IMG/VR virus record: IMGVR_UViG_3300020215_000017
Coordinates: 1-45,042 of that record
Direction: 5' to 3' (one strand)
Origin: a virus
Length of the DNA stretch: 45,042 nt
Part shown: one piece after another, positions 21,267 to 30,056 of the stretch
Numbering within the stretch: position 1 is the stretch's first letter
Layout of the letters: each line of letters starts with the position of its first letter
Notes under the pieces: generated by a model
What the model saw: the letters and a program-made list of their open reading frames with translations, nothing else
Told to the model about the DNA's origin: nothing
Databases searched by the model: none
Program-made: the position numbers and the translations under genes

Positions 21267-22220
21267 ATGTCAGGTCCGATTCTGGCGGGAACGGGCAACC
21301 AACTCGACAGTCTCGCCACAATCTACAGTGAGTTCAAGCTCACGTATGAAGAGAAGCCCCTGATGCGCTCACTCGCAACTCAGCGGACTCTCAAGGCTAA
21401 CTCTGGCCGGAACTACGAAATCCTTGACTACTCGAACCTGCAAGCCTATGAGCTTACAGACGGTGTAGACCACACCATCGAGCAGGAGATTTTCGACACT
21501 CCGACCAGCTTCACGCCGAATGAAGTGGGTCTCAAGCTACTCATCGCTAAGACTACGCTTCGTCGAATCCCCGATCCCGGCTTCATGAGCAAGGCGGGAC
21601 GTATTGCCGCGAACGCATACAACACGAAGGTTGACCGTGACGGCGCGGATGAAATGACTTCCTGGACTCCCTCTATGGGTGCCGCTGGGACAGTTGCTTC
21701 ACCGGGTCTGTTGATGTCCGCCGTCGCTCGTGTGCAGACTGGTAATAAGCGCCGCACCTCCACTACGAACCCCGAGCCTGCACAGGGCCGGATCGTTGGT
21801 GTGTGGCACCCCTACGCTGCGCATGCACTCGTAGGTCGGCTCATGCCCCTCACCGATGTGCCGACTGGTACTAACGCCTACACAGGTGTTGCCAACGGTA
21901 CGACTGTCGGCCCAGGTGCTCGTGCCCGAACTGATGAACTGCTTGCCAAGGGCATCGCTGCCATTGGTGAGGTCAACGGCTCGCGGCATTACATCTCCAA
22001 CAACCTTCTCGTGGACGCCAACGACGATGTAAGCAATGCGGTCTTTGACCAGGATCGCTTCTATTTCATCAGCGAAATCGAACCCGACGAAGGTAAGGAG
22101 TACGACAACTCGCATCGAGTGTGGGAGCTTATGATCGCGGGAAGTTACACGTATGGAATCCACAAGCCCAGCGTCGGCGGCATCGAAGTCATCACTGATG
22201 CCTCTACGCCAACGGCATAA
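21267..22220 (+). CDS. Major capsid protein, 317 aa
   Basis: ATG 21267 follows CATAGGAGCCAGCTA. Position after the scaffold, under the strongest promoter, identifies it. The sequence fits an HK97-like fold: N-terminal arm, then NYEILDYSNLQAYELTDGVD, a long spine helix around residues 105-130 (MSKAGRIAANAYNTKVDRDG), a P-domain with RIVGVWHPYAAHALVGRL, and a C-terminal beta part (VWELMIAGSYTYGIHKP). No protease gene is nearby and no processing is evident. Confidence 0.88.
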   Translation: MSGPILAGTGNQLDSLATIYSEFKLTYEEKPLMRSLATQRTLKANSGRNYEILDYSNLQAYELTDGVDHTIEQEIFDTPTSFTPNEVGLKLLIAKTTLRRIPDPGFMSKAGRIAANAYNTKVDRDGADEMTSWTPSMGAAGTVASPGLLMSAVARVQTGNKRRTSTTNPEPAQGRIVGVWHPYAAHALVGRLMPLTDVPTGTNAYTGVANGTTVGPGARARTDELLAKGIAAIGEVNGSRHYISNNLLVDANDDVSNAVFDQDRFYFISEIEPDEGKEYDNSHRVWELMIAGSYTYGIHKPSVGGIEVITDASTPTA

Positions 22221-22232
22221 GGAGCATAGACT

Positions 22233-22985
22233 ATGAGTTTCTTCCCCTCTCACATCGAATTTCGGGACGGCGAGCAGTACGAAGTTACATCTGATCAGCG
22301 ATTCCATATCGGTGAGAAGATGCAGCTTGCGGACGGTCGGACGTTCCGTTATGTCAAGGCAGGCGCAGTCGCACTCGTCAAGGGTAACCTCTTGCAGAGC
22401 GCGGCGAACATTGCAAATCACCAGGCGATGACTCCTACGGCTGCGGCTGTGGGTGCCCGCGAGGTGACTGTAACCCTCGGCGCTACTGCTGCGACTGCCA
22501 ATCAGTACCAAGGTGGCTGGCTTGTCATCCGCACTGGTACTGGGTCACCGCATATGTACCAGATTAAGGAACACCCCGCAGCGGATGCCTCGGCTACGCT
22601 TGCGCTGACCCTTGAACTGGGCGTGAAGGTGGCAATCCCGGCTACGGCCTCCTCTGCTGACCTCATCACGAATCCATACTACAGCGTCATCGTGAATCCC
22701 ACATCCCCCACTGGTGTCCCCATCGGTGTGGCGTGCGGCACGGTGGCAATCGGTGGATTCGGTTGGGCTCAGACTGGTGGTCACGGCCTCGTGCTGACCA
22801 ACGGTACGGTGGTTCTCGGCAAGACTGTGGTTCCCTCACTCACCACCGCTGGAGCCGTGGACGCAATGGCTCTCACTGAGGCCACACCGAACACTGGGTC
22901 GGATCAGCCCGTCGTGGGTGTCGTCCGCAAGGTCGGTGCCTCTACCGCGCATAGCCTCGTGGCTCTGGCACTGGAGCCCCGCTAA
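22233..22985 (+). CDS. Capsid decoration or minor head protein, 250 aa
   Basis: ATG 22233 follows ATAAGGAGCATAGACT. It is mostly beta, rich in Ala, Thr, Val and Gly, with a hydrophobic C-terminal domain (PNTGSDQPVVGVVRKVGAST). A beta-rich protein encoded right after the capsid gene is usually a decoration or cement protein on the shell. Family not recognised with certainty. Confidence 0.65.
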   Translation: MSFFPSHIEFRDGEQYEVTSDQRFHIGEKMQLADGRTFRYVKAGAVALVKGNLLQSAANIANHQAMTPTAAAVGAREVTVTLGATAATANQYQGGWLVIRTGTGSPHMYQIKEHPAADASATLALTLELGVKVAIPATASSADLITNPYYSVIVNPTSPTGVPIGVACGTVAIGGFGWAQTGGHGLVLTNGTVVLGKTVVPSLTTAGAVDAMALTEATPNTGSDQPVVGVVRKVGASTAHSLVALALEPR

Positions 22986-22986
22986 G

Positions 22987-23379
22987 GTGAGTGAGCCCTC
23001 CATCTGGTTAAGTGACGACGTAATGTACCGCCTTGGTCTGGGAGATTTGGTACCCCAGGGGCCTAACCAGCAAGCGTACATCGACGACTACACTTACCGG
23101 ATGGGGGGCCGCGCTGAGAAACCTACTGAGCCGCTGGTGCTCACTGACCCATTTGGCACTCCAGTCTTCCTAGTCGGTGCAGGTGTCACCGAGGCTGCTG
23201 AGTTGCAAGATATCGCATACGAACAGATTGAATCGTTTAGGACGCACGCGGCGATTGACTTCGACGAATGGCGGGATCGCAAGGGACTAGCCTCCCGTGA
23301 TGGCTTCGCTGAGAAGTTAAAAGACGCGGCTGAGCAAGCGATCAACGCAATGAAAGGACGTAAATCTTGGGCAACGTAG
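22987..23379 (+). CDS. Head-completion or connector candidate, 130 aa
   Basis: I start at GTG 22987, one base after the preceding stop; the frame is open upstream but runs inside the previous gene. Product begins MSEPSIWLSDDVMYRLGLGD. A central VTEAAELQDIAYEQIESFRT is followed by a charged C-terminus. In this position small proteins usually form the head-tail connector. No family recognised. Confidence 0.65.
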   Translation: MSEPSIWLSDDVMYRLGLGDLVPQGPNQQAYIDDYTYRMGGRAEKPTEPLVLTDPFGTPVFLVGAGVTEAAELQDIAYEQIESFRTHAAIDFDEWRDRKGLASRDGFAEKLKDAAEQAINAMKGRKSWAT

Positions 23380-23912
23380 CAACAGTGGAAGCACCGGCAC
23401 CGGAGCTTAGCAACACTGCGAAGCGTATGTTGGAAATCGACGCGATGGCCGATAGCATCGAGACCGTCGAAGCACTGAACATGGATGCCAGTGTTGATAC
23501 ACCGGAAAGTGCGCTGACCAACAGACCGCCGCGCGAGGACGAACCGTACATCTACCACCGCACCCCTGGGAAGATCACCATGTGGAAGATGCTCCCCAAC
23601 GGGAAGTGGTCACCACGGATTGTCCCCCGGAAGAACGCAAGGATTCTCTTGAAGGAAGGCGGCTGGACCGTCGAGAACCCCGGACCGCAGGGTGTTGAAC
23701 CCTTCTCCAATTGTGATGTCTGTGGGAAGAAAATCTTCGATAACTACGTGTCTAATCCACGGAAGGACGAAGGTGGGATCGACCTTGGGTTGAAGACGGT
23801 AGCCGAGGATTCGACGAAGCGGATCGCCATCGTTATGCTGAACCATGTGAAGGACAAGCACCCGGATCGCCCTGACCTCGCTACGGCGTTGCAGAAGATC
23901 GTGAGTAAGTAA
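23367..23912 (+). CDS. Structural-operon protein with zinc knuckle, 181 aa
   Basis: TTG 23367 follows GAAAGGACGTAAATC and overlaps the previous gene by 13 nt. The N-terminal third is disordered and acidic, and the middle is basic (NGKWSPRIVPRKNARILLKE). The C-terminus holds CDVCGKKIFD and a downstream HVKDKH, a likely C2H2-type zinc site. Function unknown. It overlaps the next ATG (TAATG). Confidence 0.68.
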   Translation: MGNVATVEAPAPELSNTAKRMLEIDAMADSIETVEALNMDASVDTPESALTNRPPREDEPYIYHRTPGKITMWKMLPNGKWSPRIVPRKNARILLKEGGWTVENPGPQGVEPFSNCDVCGKKIFDNYVSNPRKDEGGIDLGLKTVAEDSTKRIAIVMLNHVKDKHPDRPDLATALQKIVSK

Positions 23913-24217
23913 TGCCAGAGCCGTATGATAAGGCATGGTACAACCCACTCGTCCCGATGCCAGGGACGTTCCAGCAGATTGATGACCTCGACCCCGCGCT
24001 TGGTCTGACTGTCCCAACTGGTGCGAGGGCGGCGCTCATCTCCTGCGAAGGCGCGGACATCCGCTGGACCGACGACGGCACGACCCCCACGGCGGCAGTT
24101 GGTCATCTCTTGCAGACCGATGCTACGATGGTTGTCTATGGTAGCCAGCAGCTTTCGGCTATTCGATTCTTCGAGACTGGTGCCACCGCAGTTCTAAGCG
24201 CGTCTTACTACAGGTAA
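23912..24217 (+). CDS. Small beta-rich virion protein, 101 aa
   Basis: ATG 23912 in a TAATG overlap. The motif TVPTGARAALISCEGADIRW with TDDGTTPTAAVGHLL is a recurrent pattern in short phage structural proteins that bind or decorate heads or tails. A single beta-sandwich domain is likely. Precise role not known. Confidence 0.7.
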   Translation: MPEPYDKAWYNPLVPMPGTFQQIDDLDPALGLTVPTGARAALISCEGADIRWTDDGTTPTAAVGHLLQTDATMVVYGSQQLSAIRFFETGATAVLSASYYR

Positions 24218-24220
24218 GCC

Positions 24221-25522
24221 GTGGCTACAACCCTTGCGAACCTGCTGATTGGATTCAGCAAGGAGATCGGTGACTATGTAGCTGGGACCACCAGTGCGGC
24301 TGGGTCCACCACAACTACCAAGACCACTGGCTTTGCTGCGTTTGCCGACGATTGGTTTGTCGATCAGTACTACTACTTCACGGCGGCTGACGGTTCTGTA
24401 ACCGCTGGCACTGTCCGCAAGATCAGTGCGTCTTCCACCTCCGCTGGAACAACTACCTTCACGTTCTACGACGCGGTGGCAAGTTCTACCACTAGTGGTA
24501 AAGCCTTCTCGATTCACAAGTTCGACCCCAACTCAAAGATCGATGCGCTGAACCGTGCGCGACATCTCGTCTCTATGGATGTCATTCGTCAGATTGCCGA
24601 CGAGACGATCCTCCTTTATAAAGGCCAGGAAGAGTACGAGTACCCCGCTGACCTGATGTCGATCCCCACAGCTATTGAACTTGAAGAGCGTATCCCCGCT
24701 GACTTCGAGGGGAACCTCCTGACGAACAGCGGCTTCGAGGCTTGGGGCGCGACCCTTCCCACGGGATGGACATCGAGTGCTGGGACTATTGAACAGGAGA
24801 CTATCACCGAGGACTACGATTACTACGTCCGTGAAGGCAACTCCTCGGCGCAGATTCGCCACGACGGTATTACTGGTGGGAATCTCATTCAGCAGGTTGC
24901 TACCGACGAGTCGATGAACGGTCGGTCGATCTCCTTCTGGGTGGATGTCTACTCACAGGTTGGTGGGACAGACATCGGTATTCAGGCGACGGCAGCCGTA
25001 TGGTCTACAGCACATGGTGGGAACGGTTGGGAACGACTCGAAGTTACCACCAATGCAGCAGGCTTCGACGGTGGTGGTGACGACCGTATCACCTTCCAGA
25101 TTCGAGTTCCTGTGGGTGACCCCAACGTCTTCGTTGACAATGCAGGTGCCTGGGCGAAACCATGGCCGATGCGCCGCAGGTTCACACCACTCGACGGTTG
25201 GCGAGCGCGGCACGATGAGCGTATCCTAGAGATTCCCCGGCAGACTGGTAATGGCCGATTCATCCGTATTCGTGGGCAGGGTGTTTGGCCAACACTTTCT
25301 ACGAGCCAGAGCTTCGCTGTCGATGAGCCGCTAACCTTCGGCTTGTACTACATGGCCGCCGCCGAACTCTACTCTGCTGAGCAGGGGCAAAATGTTGGCC
25401 TCAATGGAATGCGGGAGTTTGAGCAAGAGATTGCGCGGTACCTGATGAAGTATCAGGAGTTTATCAAGCACCCGACATTCAATAACCAGAGGACTGCCCG
25501 CCCCCTCAGATCGACTGTATAA
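24221..25522 (+). CDS. Tail tubular/adaptor protein with inserted carbohydrate-binding-like domain, 433 aa
   Basis: GTG 24221. Residues about 95-160 and 310-433 form a helical/beta adaptor like podovirus tail tubular protein A (IDALNRARHLVSMDVIRQIA, YYMAAAELYSAEQGQNV). Between them (about 164-308) is NLLTNSGFEAWGATLPTGWT, SAQIRHDG, ISFWVDVYSQ and VFVDNAGAWAKPWP, the recognisable order of a CBM4/9/22-like beta sandwich (N-x-G-F-E ... VDNA). Insertion of a sugar-binding module would put a receptor- or wall-binding function on the tail collar. Stop overlaps the next ATG (TAATG). Confidence 0.78.
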   Translation: MATTLANLLIGFSKEIGDYVAGTTSAAGSTTTTKTTGFAAFADDWFVDQYYYFTAADGSVTAGTVRKISASSTSAGTTTFTFYDAVASSTTSGKAFSIHKFDPNSKIDALNRARHLVSMDVIRQIADETILLYKGQEEYEYPADLMSIPTAIELEERIPADFEGNLLTNSGFEAWGATLPTGWTSSAGTIEQETITEDYDYYVREGNSSAQIRHDGITGGNLIQQVATDESMNGRSISFWVDVYSQVGGTDIGIQATAAVWSTAHGGNGWERLEVTTNAAGFDGGGDDRITFQIRVPVGDPNVFVDNAGAWAKPWPMRRRFTPLDGWRARHDERILEIPRQTGNGRFIRIRGQGVWPTLSTSQSFAVDEPLTFGLYYMAAAELYSAEQGQNVGLNGMREFEQEIARYLMKYQEFIKHPTFNNQRTARPLRSTV

Positions 25523-27651
25523 TGGCAATTTCTACAAATCAACCGTTCGACCTCGTTGTCGAGAACTACGACCCATCAACTGATGAGGTGATGAAACTCC
25601 GTGTGGCTGTCGATGAGAACGGTGGCCTGATGTACCGTTCCCAGTTGGCAGCGCCGCTTCGTCCCGGTATCAGTGAAGGGAACTACGAGGTTGCTGACGT
25701 TCCTCCCGACCAGGAGATGGTCTTCTCACAGACAACTTGGGAAGATGGCATCGGTGAAGTTGAAACGAATGCTACTACATCTCGTCGCGCTGCCTTCGCC
25801 CTTGGGGTAGATACGCGCTGGCCCGGTCTAGCAATCATTGGTCCTGACATCAACGCTGGGACATTCAGCCACATCGGGACGCCAGACGATGGACAGATCA
25901 TCGACTTCGAGGAAGCCCCGACCACTGCTGGTGTAACAAACCTCTTCGCGTTGACCCGCTACGAGACAACGACTGGTGGGCAGGGATACCGCTTGAGTTC
26001 CGGTGGGACGGCGCTACAGGGTATAGAGGTCTTTGCTGCTGTTCCGCTCGATTTACAGTACCACGATGCTAGACTGTGGGTTGCCCTTGGAGAAGGAACG
26101 CTACCTCAGTATAGCACGAACTATGACACGGCGACTCCAGCGAGTGTAACCTTCGCCGCTGCCGCAGCTTCGGTACCTGACGCCCGACATTTCGGTGTGT
26201 TGAACAACGTTCTCTGCTCAGTTTCGTCGAGTGGTTCCGTTGCAAGGATTTACCAAGCGACTGGCGACCCTACAATCGCTGCCGGTTGGGACACAGGAAC
26301 GCCGCTAGGTATCCAACGGGGATTCTACTTCACGAACCTACAACCGTGGGAAGACACCTTAGTCGCCGGTAAGCAAGATGGTATCTTCACATTCAACCAA
26401 GCGGGCCGGGAAATCCCCCTGTTCCCTGGGTTGCAGAAATCCACTGACTATCTAAACGGCGCAAGTATGAAGGCATACGGCACCGAACTATGGGCTCAGG
26501 TAGGCCGCAACGGTCTGTGGAGGTACACCGGACAGTGGGAGAATGTCAGCCCTGCGGTGACCATCCCAGCGGCTCCTTGGCTGACTGGCGTACTCGGTGA
26601 GATTGAGAGCGACCACGACTGGGTGTACGTCGTTGTTGGCAGCCCTGACAATGTGTACCAGATTACCCCTGTGGCAGTCACATCAACAGTGCGTGCTGGG
26701 CAATTCTTCCTTCTCGCTGGCCGGGTGCAGAATACAGCAGACGGCTCACGGGTAGCTTGGCACTGTATTGCCGAGGGATGGACGAACTACCTAGACGCAA
26801 TACCGACGATAGCTCTGAGGCATTCAACGATCCCCAGGCGGCGGCTTTACCTTGGGCGGCACCTCTCGACGTACAACAACAACACTGCTACGACTGAGCA
26901 GTGGGGCTACATCGAACTGCCGACGAGTTCCGCTGCGCCACTAAACGGGACGGCACGGGCTGATACCAATTATACGTTCCGCCTAGATCAAGAGACGATC
27001 CTCGAAACCCCGTGGATTACCTTCGGCTTCCCAACGCTGCCCAAGTCGATGCTCCGTGCTGAGATCAATGCGTTCCTTCCAGCGAACACCCAACTGAAAG
27101 TCTACTACGCGGTGAACACACTCGGGAGCACCAGTATACCTGAGAACTTTACCGGGTATACACAGCTTGGAAGTACCATTGATTCAACGACGACCCCGGT
27201 TTCTAACGGTGGGTCCAGCCTTTACAACCTGAAGTTCCCACCATCGACTGCGGGCTCTGTAGAGAACATGTACCGGATTAAATTGCGCTTCGCCTTGAGA
27301 ACGACCTCAGCCAGTGTAACCCCAATCCTGTATAGCTTCGGCCTGTTCGCTGTTCCGAATTTCAAACGTCGAAGAGTTATCACGGCGACGGTCCCAGTTA
27401 GTCAAGGTCTACGAAGTCGCGGTGGCGGCAGACTCACCTCGATGACTGCCCAGCAGATTCGTGACCGCATCGAGAATGCTAGCAGGGCAACGACGCCATT
27501 GAAGATCATCGGTCCAGATGGGGGCGCTCTGCGGGTGCGCCTAATCGATTATAGCTACGGTCTCGCCAAGATTCGGTACACCGTGGATGGGCCACACGAG
27601 CACTACGATTGGGTGTACAACCTGACCTTCCAAGAAGTCTCGTATGAGTAA
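25522..27651 (+). CDS. Tail tube/nozzle beta-propeller-type protein, 709 aa
   Basis: ATG 25522. It is mainly beta throughout, rich in Thr, Gly and Trp, with repeated blade-like segments (LQYHDARLWVALGEGTLPQY; LQPWEDTLVAGKQDGIFTF; SMKAYGTELWAQVGRNGLWR). Size and place after the adaptor fit the podovirus nozzle protein (tail tubular protein B type), which has a propeller. The C-terminal 100 residues are a separate basic domain. It overlaps the fibre gene by 8 nt. Confidence 0.72.
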   Translation: MAISTNQPFDLVVENYDPSTDEVMKLRVAVDENGGLMYRSQLAAPLRPGISEGNYEVADVPPDQEMVFSQTTWEDGIGEVETNATTSRRAAFALGVDTRWPGLAIIGPDINAGTFSHIGTPDDGQIIDFEEAPTTAGVTNLFALTRYETTTGGQGYRLSSGGTALQGIEVFAAVPLDLQYHDARLWVALGEGTLPQYSTNYDTATPASVTFAAAAASVPDARHFGVLNNVLCSVSSSGSVARIYQATGDPTIAAGWDTGTPLGIQRGFYFTNLQPWEDTLVAGKQDGIFTFNQAGREIPLFPGLQKSTDYLNGASMKAYGTELWAQVGRNGLWRYTGQWENVSPAVTIPAAPWLTGVLGEIESDHDWVYVVVGSPDNVYQITPVAVTSTVRAGQFFLLAGRVQNTADGSRVAWHCIAEGWTNYLDAIPTIALRHSTIPRRRLYLGRHLSTYNNNTATTEQWGYIELPTSSAAPLNGTARADTNYTFRLDQETILETPWITFGFPTLPKSMLRAEINAFLPANTQLKVYYAVNTLGSTSIPENFTGYTQLGSTIDSTTTPVSNGGSSLYNLKFPPSTAGSVENMYRIKLRFALRTTSASVTPILYSFGLFAVPNFKRRRVITATVPVSQGLRSRGGGRLTSMTAQQIRDRIENASRATTPLKIIGPDGGALRVRLIDYSYGLAKIRYTVDGPHEHYDWVYNLTFQEVSYE

Positions 27652-28750
27652 GTACGACGACATCCGTGAGGAGATTCTTCAACCGGACATCAGGGGGAAC
27701 GGCTTCAACAAACTGGCCGAGGGCGTACGCCACTTCTGGGATGACACACTCAAGCGTATGCGCCTTATCGGGTATAACTCCAGTGGGGCTGTCCGCGCTG
27801 AGTTCATTGACGGGGGAATCCCAGGAGACTACCTCACTTCAGGGACGGTTACCAGTACACAAATTGCAGCCTCTGTCGCAGGGGATGGCCTAGTAGGTGG
27901 GGGCGGCTCTCCATTAGCAGTTAACCCTGACGGCAGTACACTGGAAATTGCCAGCGACCAAGTGAAGGTCAAGGCGTCTGGGATCACTGCTACTCAGATT
28001 GCTACGTCTGTAGCTGGTAGCGGCCTCGCTGGTGGTGGTGGTACAGCGTTGTCTGTCAACGTCGATGGTACAACGCTTACCATTGGCGCTGACACATTAC
28101 AGGTACCAGACGGTGGGATTGGTGCAGCGCAGATAGCAGCAGCAGTTGCGGGGAACGGCCTCACTGGTGGCGCTGGCTCAGCATTGGCTGTTGGTGCTGG
28201 TTCAGGGATCACTGTCAATGCAAATGATGTAACCCTAGCAGAACACGACCACACGTTCCACACAAACCAAGGCCGTCGTCAAGCAGTGTGGGGGCCAGAG
28301 ATCGGGCTGTTCAGTGGTGCTCCAGACTACGCGCGTCGGGGCACGAACGAACGCTACCGCGCATGGGCGTTCGATGCTGCCGCGAACGAGGCCGTGATCT
28401 TCGAGTGGACACCACCCGTCGATTACGTGGCGGCAACGGCGGTCACGTTCAAGCTGATCTGGACCAACCTGGGCGCGGGTGCGGGGAACGTGGTGTGGCG
28501 GCTGTTCGTAAGTTCGGTCGCGGAGACCGGCGACATGAACTCCGTGGCGAGCGAGGCCAACGCGAGCGACACGGTGGCAGCTCCGGCGCAGAACGTGTTG
28601 AAGATCACCAACCACAGCCGAACGGTCACCCCGGCGGCGAGCGACATCGTGCGTGTGCTGGTCCAGCGCGTTGCCGCTGACGCCGGTGATACCTTGGCTA
28701 ACGATGCAGGTCTACTCGGTGTGTGGGTTGACTACACGGCGAACATGTAA
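27644..28750 (+). CDS. Tail fibre with triple glycine repeat, 368 aa
   Basis: ATG 27644. The N-terminus (about 1-70) would attach to the tail. Three repeats of about 45 residues follow (starting near 72, 117 and 160): TQIAASVAGDGLVGGGG, TQIATSVAGSGLAGGGG and AQIAAAVAGNGLTGGAG, each followed by a V-DG-TL-I strand pattern typical of trimeric fibre shafts. From about residue 215 a new domain begins (about 155 residues, beta-rich) which should bind the receptor. That last part has higher GC and different codon choice than the shaft. Confidence 0.85.
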   Translation: MSKYDDIREEILQPDIRGNGFNKLAEGVRHFWDDTLKRMRLIGYNSSGAVRAEFIDGGIPGDYLTSGTVTSTQIAASVAGDGLVGGGGSPLAVNPDGSTLEIASDQVKVKASGITATQIATSVAGSGLAGGGGTALSVNVDGTTLTIGADTLQVPDGGIGAAQIAAAVAGNGLTGGAGSALAVGAGSGITVNANDVTLAEHDHTFHTNQGRRQAVWGPEIGLFSGAPDYARRGTNERYRAWAFDAAANEAVIFEWTPPVDYVAATAVTFKLIWTNLGAGAGNVVWRLFVSSVAETGDMNSVASEANASDTVAAPAQNVLKITNHSRTVTPAASDIVRVLVQRVAADAGDTLANDAGLLGVWVDYTANM

Positions 28751-29047
28751 ATGACACCAGAGACCATTTGGGCCGCCCTCACTGCTGCCATCGCCGCGCT
28801 CTTCACAGGTCTCACCGCTATCGGTAGGTCCTACCTTAACGACGTGAAGGACCAGCGCAACCACCTCCGCGATAAGATCGTTGACATCCTGGCGAAGCAG
28901 GCGGATACCCAGAAGGTCCAAGCGGACATGCTTGAGGCTGTGGTTGACACGGCGAAAGAGGTCAGCGGGAAGCTCGACAAGGCGATCCGGGAGATTGAAG
29001 AGTTACAGCGTGAGCAGACTAGGAGGGACCGTGAACGTCCCCGTTGA
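28751..29047 (+). CDS. Membrane-anchored coiled-coil protein, 98 aa
   Basis: ATG 28751 immediately after the fibre stop. Residues 5-28 (IWAALTAAIAALFTGLTAIG) form one membrane helix; residues 35-98 are coiled coil with a strongly charged end. This is the shape of spanin-like or holin-accessory proteins encoded after tail genes, but no lipobox or signal for either is clear. Confidence 0.7.
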   Translation: MTPETIWAALTAAIAALFTGLTAIGRSYLNDVKDQRNHLRDKIVDILAKQADTQKVQADMLEAVVDTAKEVSGKLDKAIREIEELQREQTRRDRERPR

Positions 29048-29231
29048 GGTATGGGCGTTGGCACTCTTTGCAATGACGATGATTGGACTCGGGCTGTTCG
29101 TCTACGCTTTTGTGCGGCGTAAGCCAGACCTAATCCCCGATGAAAAACTCGATGCGGTTGAAAGGAAGACCAACCTCACCGCTTGGAAACTACGCAATAT
29201 GCTCGAAGGTGAGAGGATGGTGCGCCGGTGA
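29031..29231 (+). CDS. Small one-helix membrane protein, 66 aa
   Basis: GTG 29031 is preceded directly by AGGAGGGACC, an excellent ribosome site, inside the 3' end of the previous gene. Residues 5-25 (VWALALFAMTMIGLGLFVYA) are a membrane helix, followed by a charged helix. It overlaps the next GTG by four bases. Probably part of the lysis or membrane module. Confidence 0.7.
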   Translation: MNVPVEVWALALFAMTMIGLGLFVYAFVRRKPDLIPDEKLDAVERKTNLTAWKLRNMLEGERMVRR

Positions 29232-29686
29232 GAGACCGAATCAGAAACTTAGGTTGGTTCTGGCCGCTGTTGGTAGTGTTCGTTGCACTGTCCTACGTGA
29301 TAGCTGCGAACCCTATTGTCCTCTATGAGACAGCGACAGTGGGTGAACTCATCTGGACGGCGCTAGCCCTTATTGGTGTCGGCGCGAACTGGCTACAGGC
29401 GATTCAGGCGTCGAACGACATGGAATTCCTCGTGAACAATAGTCTCAATGGGGAACTGCTGCGCAACGCAAAGGGCCGTAAGCGTGCTGCTGTCAGTGAG
29501 GCGTTTGCAAAGGGCTTCTTCGGTTTAGCTGGTGCGTTGGCGTTGGCAAGCCCTGGTACTGCAACACCGACGATAGCAACAACGATGATTGTAGGATCGC
29601 TGCTTGCTGGGGTTACTGTCCTCACTACACGGACTATTGATCGTATCGTCGAGCGTGCACGCGAGATGGGGACGATCAGGCTCTAG
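29228..29686 (+). CDS. Multi-helix membrane protein, holin candidate, 152 aa
   Basis: GTG 29228 in a GTGA overlap. Hydrophobic helices at about 10-28, 38-56, 95-112 and 115-133, with a charged loop between the second and third and a charged C-terminus. As the last gene of the late operon, a holin is the simplest reading; the endolysin lies on the other strand close by. Its stop overlaps the stop of the converging gene at 29683. Confidence 0.65.
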   Translation: MRDRIRNLGWFWPLLVVFVALSYVIAANPIVLYETATVGELIWTALALIGVGANWLQAIQASNDMEFLVNNSLNGELLRNAKGRKRAAVSEAFAKGFFGLAGALALASPGTATPTIATTMIVGSLLAGVTVLTTRTIDRIVERAREMGTIRL

Positions 29687-29874
29687 TTGTAGATCGGCAC
29701 GACCACTGGCATCTGAATCACCGACCTGAGGCCACACACTGGACAAACCCCTGCACCTTCCATCGGTTCATCGCCGTGGTACTCACCCTCGGCGGGGCAC
29801 CTGATACAAAGCACTGGTGCCGCGTAGTGCCCGCAGATGGGGTTGCGCTCGTCGCCGTTGAAGATGTAACTCAC
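29683..29874 (-). CDS. Zinc-ribbon protein, 63 aa
   Basis: GTG 29874 in a GTGA overlap with the upstream gene. Two cysteine pairs (CIRC and CPVC), plus an upstream CGHY, make a zinc ribbon. Last gene of the long leftward operon, tail to tail with the late operon (4-nt overlap at 29683-29686). Function unknown. Confidence 0.7.
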   Translation of the reverse strand: MSYIFNGDERNPICGHYAAPVLCIRCPAEGEYHGDEPMEGAGVCPVCGLRSVIQMPVVVPIYN

Positions 29875-30056
29875 TCAGACAACTCTTCAGCCTTCGTCTT
29901 GAGCTTGCGGCCTTGGCGTTTCTGTTCACGTAGCCAAGCTCTACGTTGAGCACGGTTCATACCCTCTAGTATAGGAACTTCTTCTGCTTCAACCAGAACG
30001 TAGTGAGGCTTCGCTTCCTCGAATGGTTTGAGGTCGTGAGGATTGTAGGGGTTCAT
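29871..30056 (-). CDS. Small basic-tailed protein, 61 aa
   Basis: Start ATG 30056 (MNPYNPHDLKPFEEAKPHYV) overlaps the endolysin stop (ATGA) and has GAGG upstream. The C-terminus is an Arg/Lys-rich helix (MNRAQRRAWLREQKRQGRKL), which often binds RNA or DNA. Unknown function. The frame is open further upstream, but only inside the endolysin gene. Confidence 0.7.
   Translation of the reverse strand: MNPYNPHDLKPFEEAKPHYVLVEAEEVPILEGMNRAQRRAWLREQKRQGRKLKTKAEELSE

Noticed and set aside
28288-28680. Alternative frames (130 codons plus strand, 126 minus strand) over the fibre tip
   Set aside because: They follow from high GC at third positions of the fibre gene; Arg/Gly-rich products without ribosome sites.
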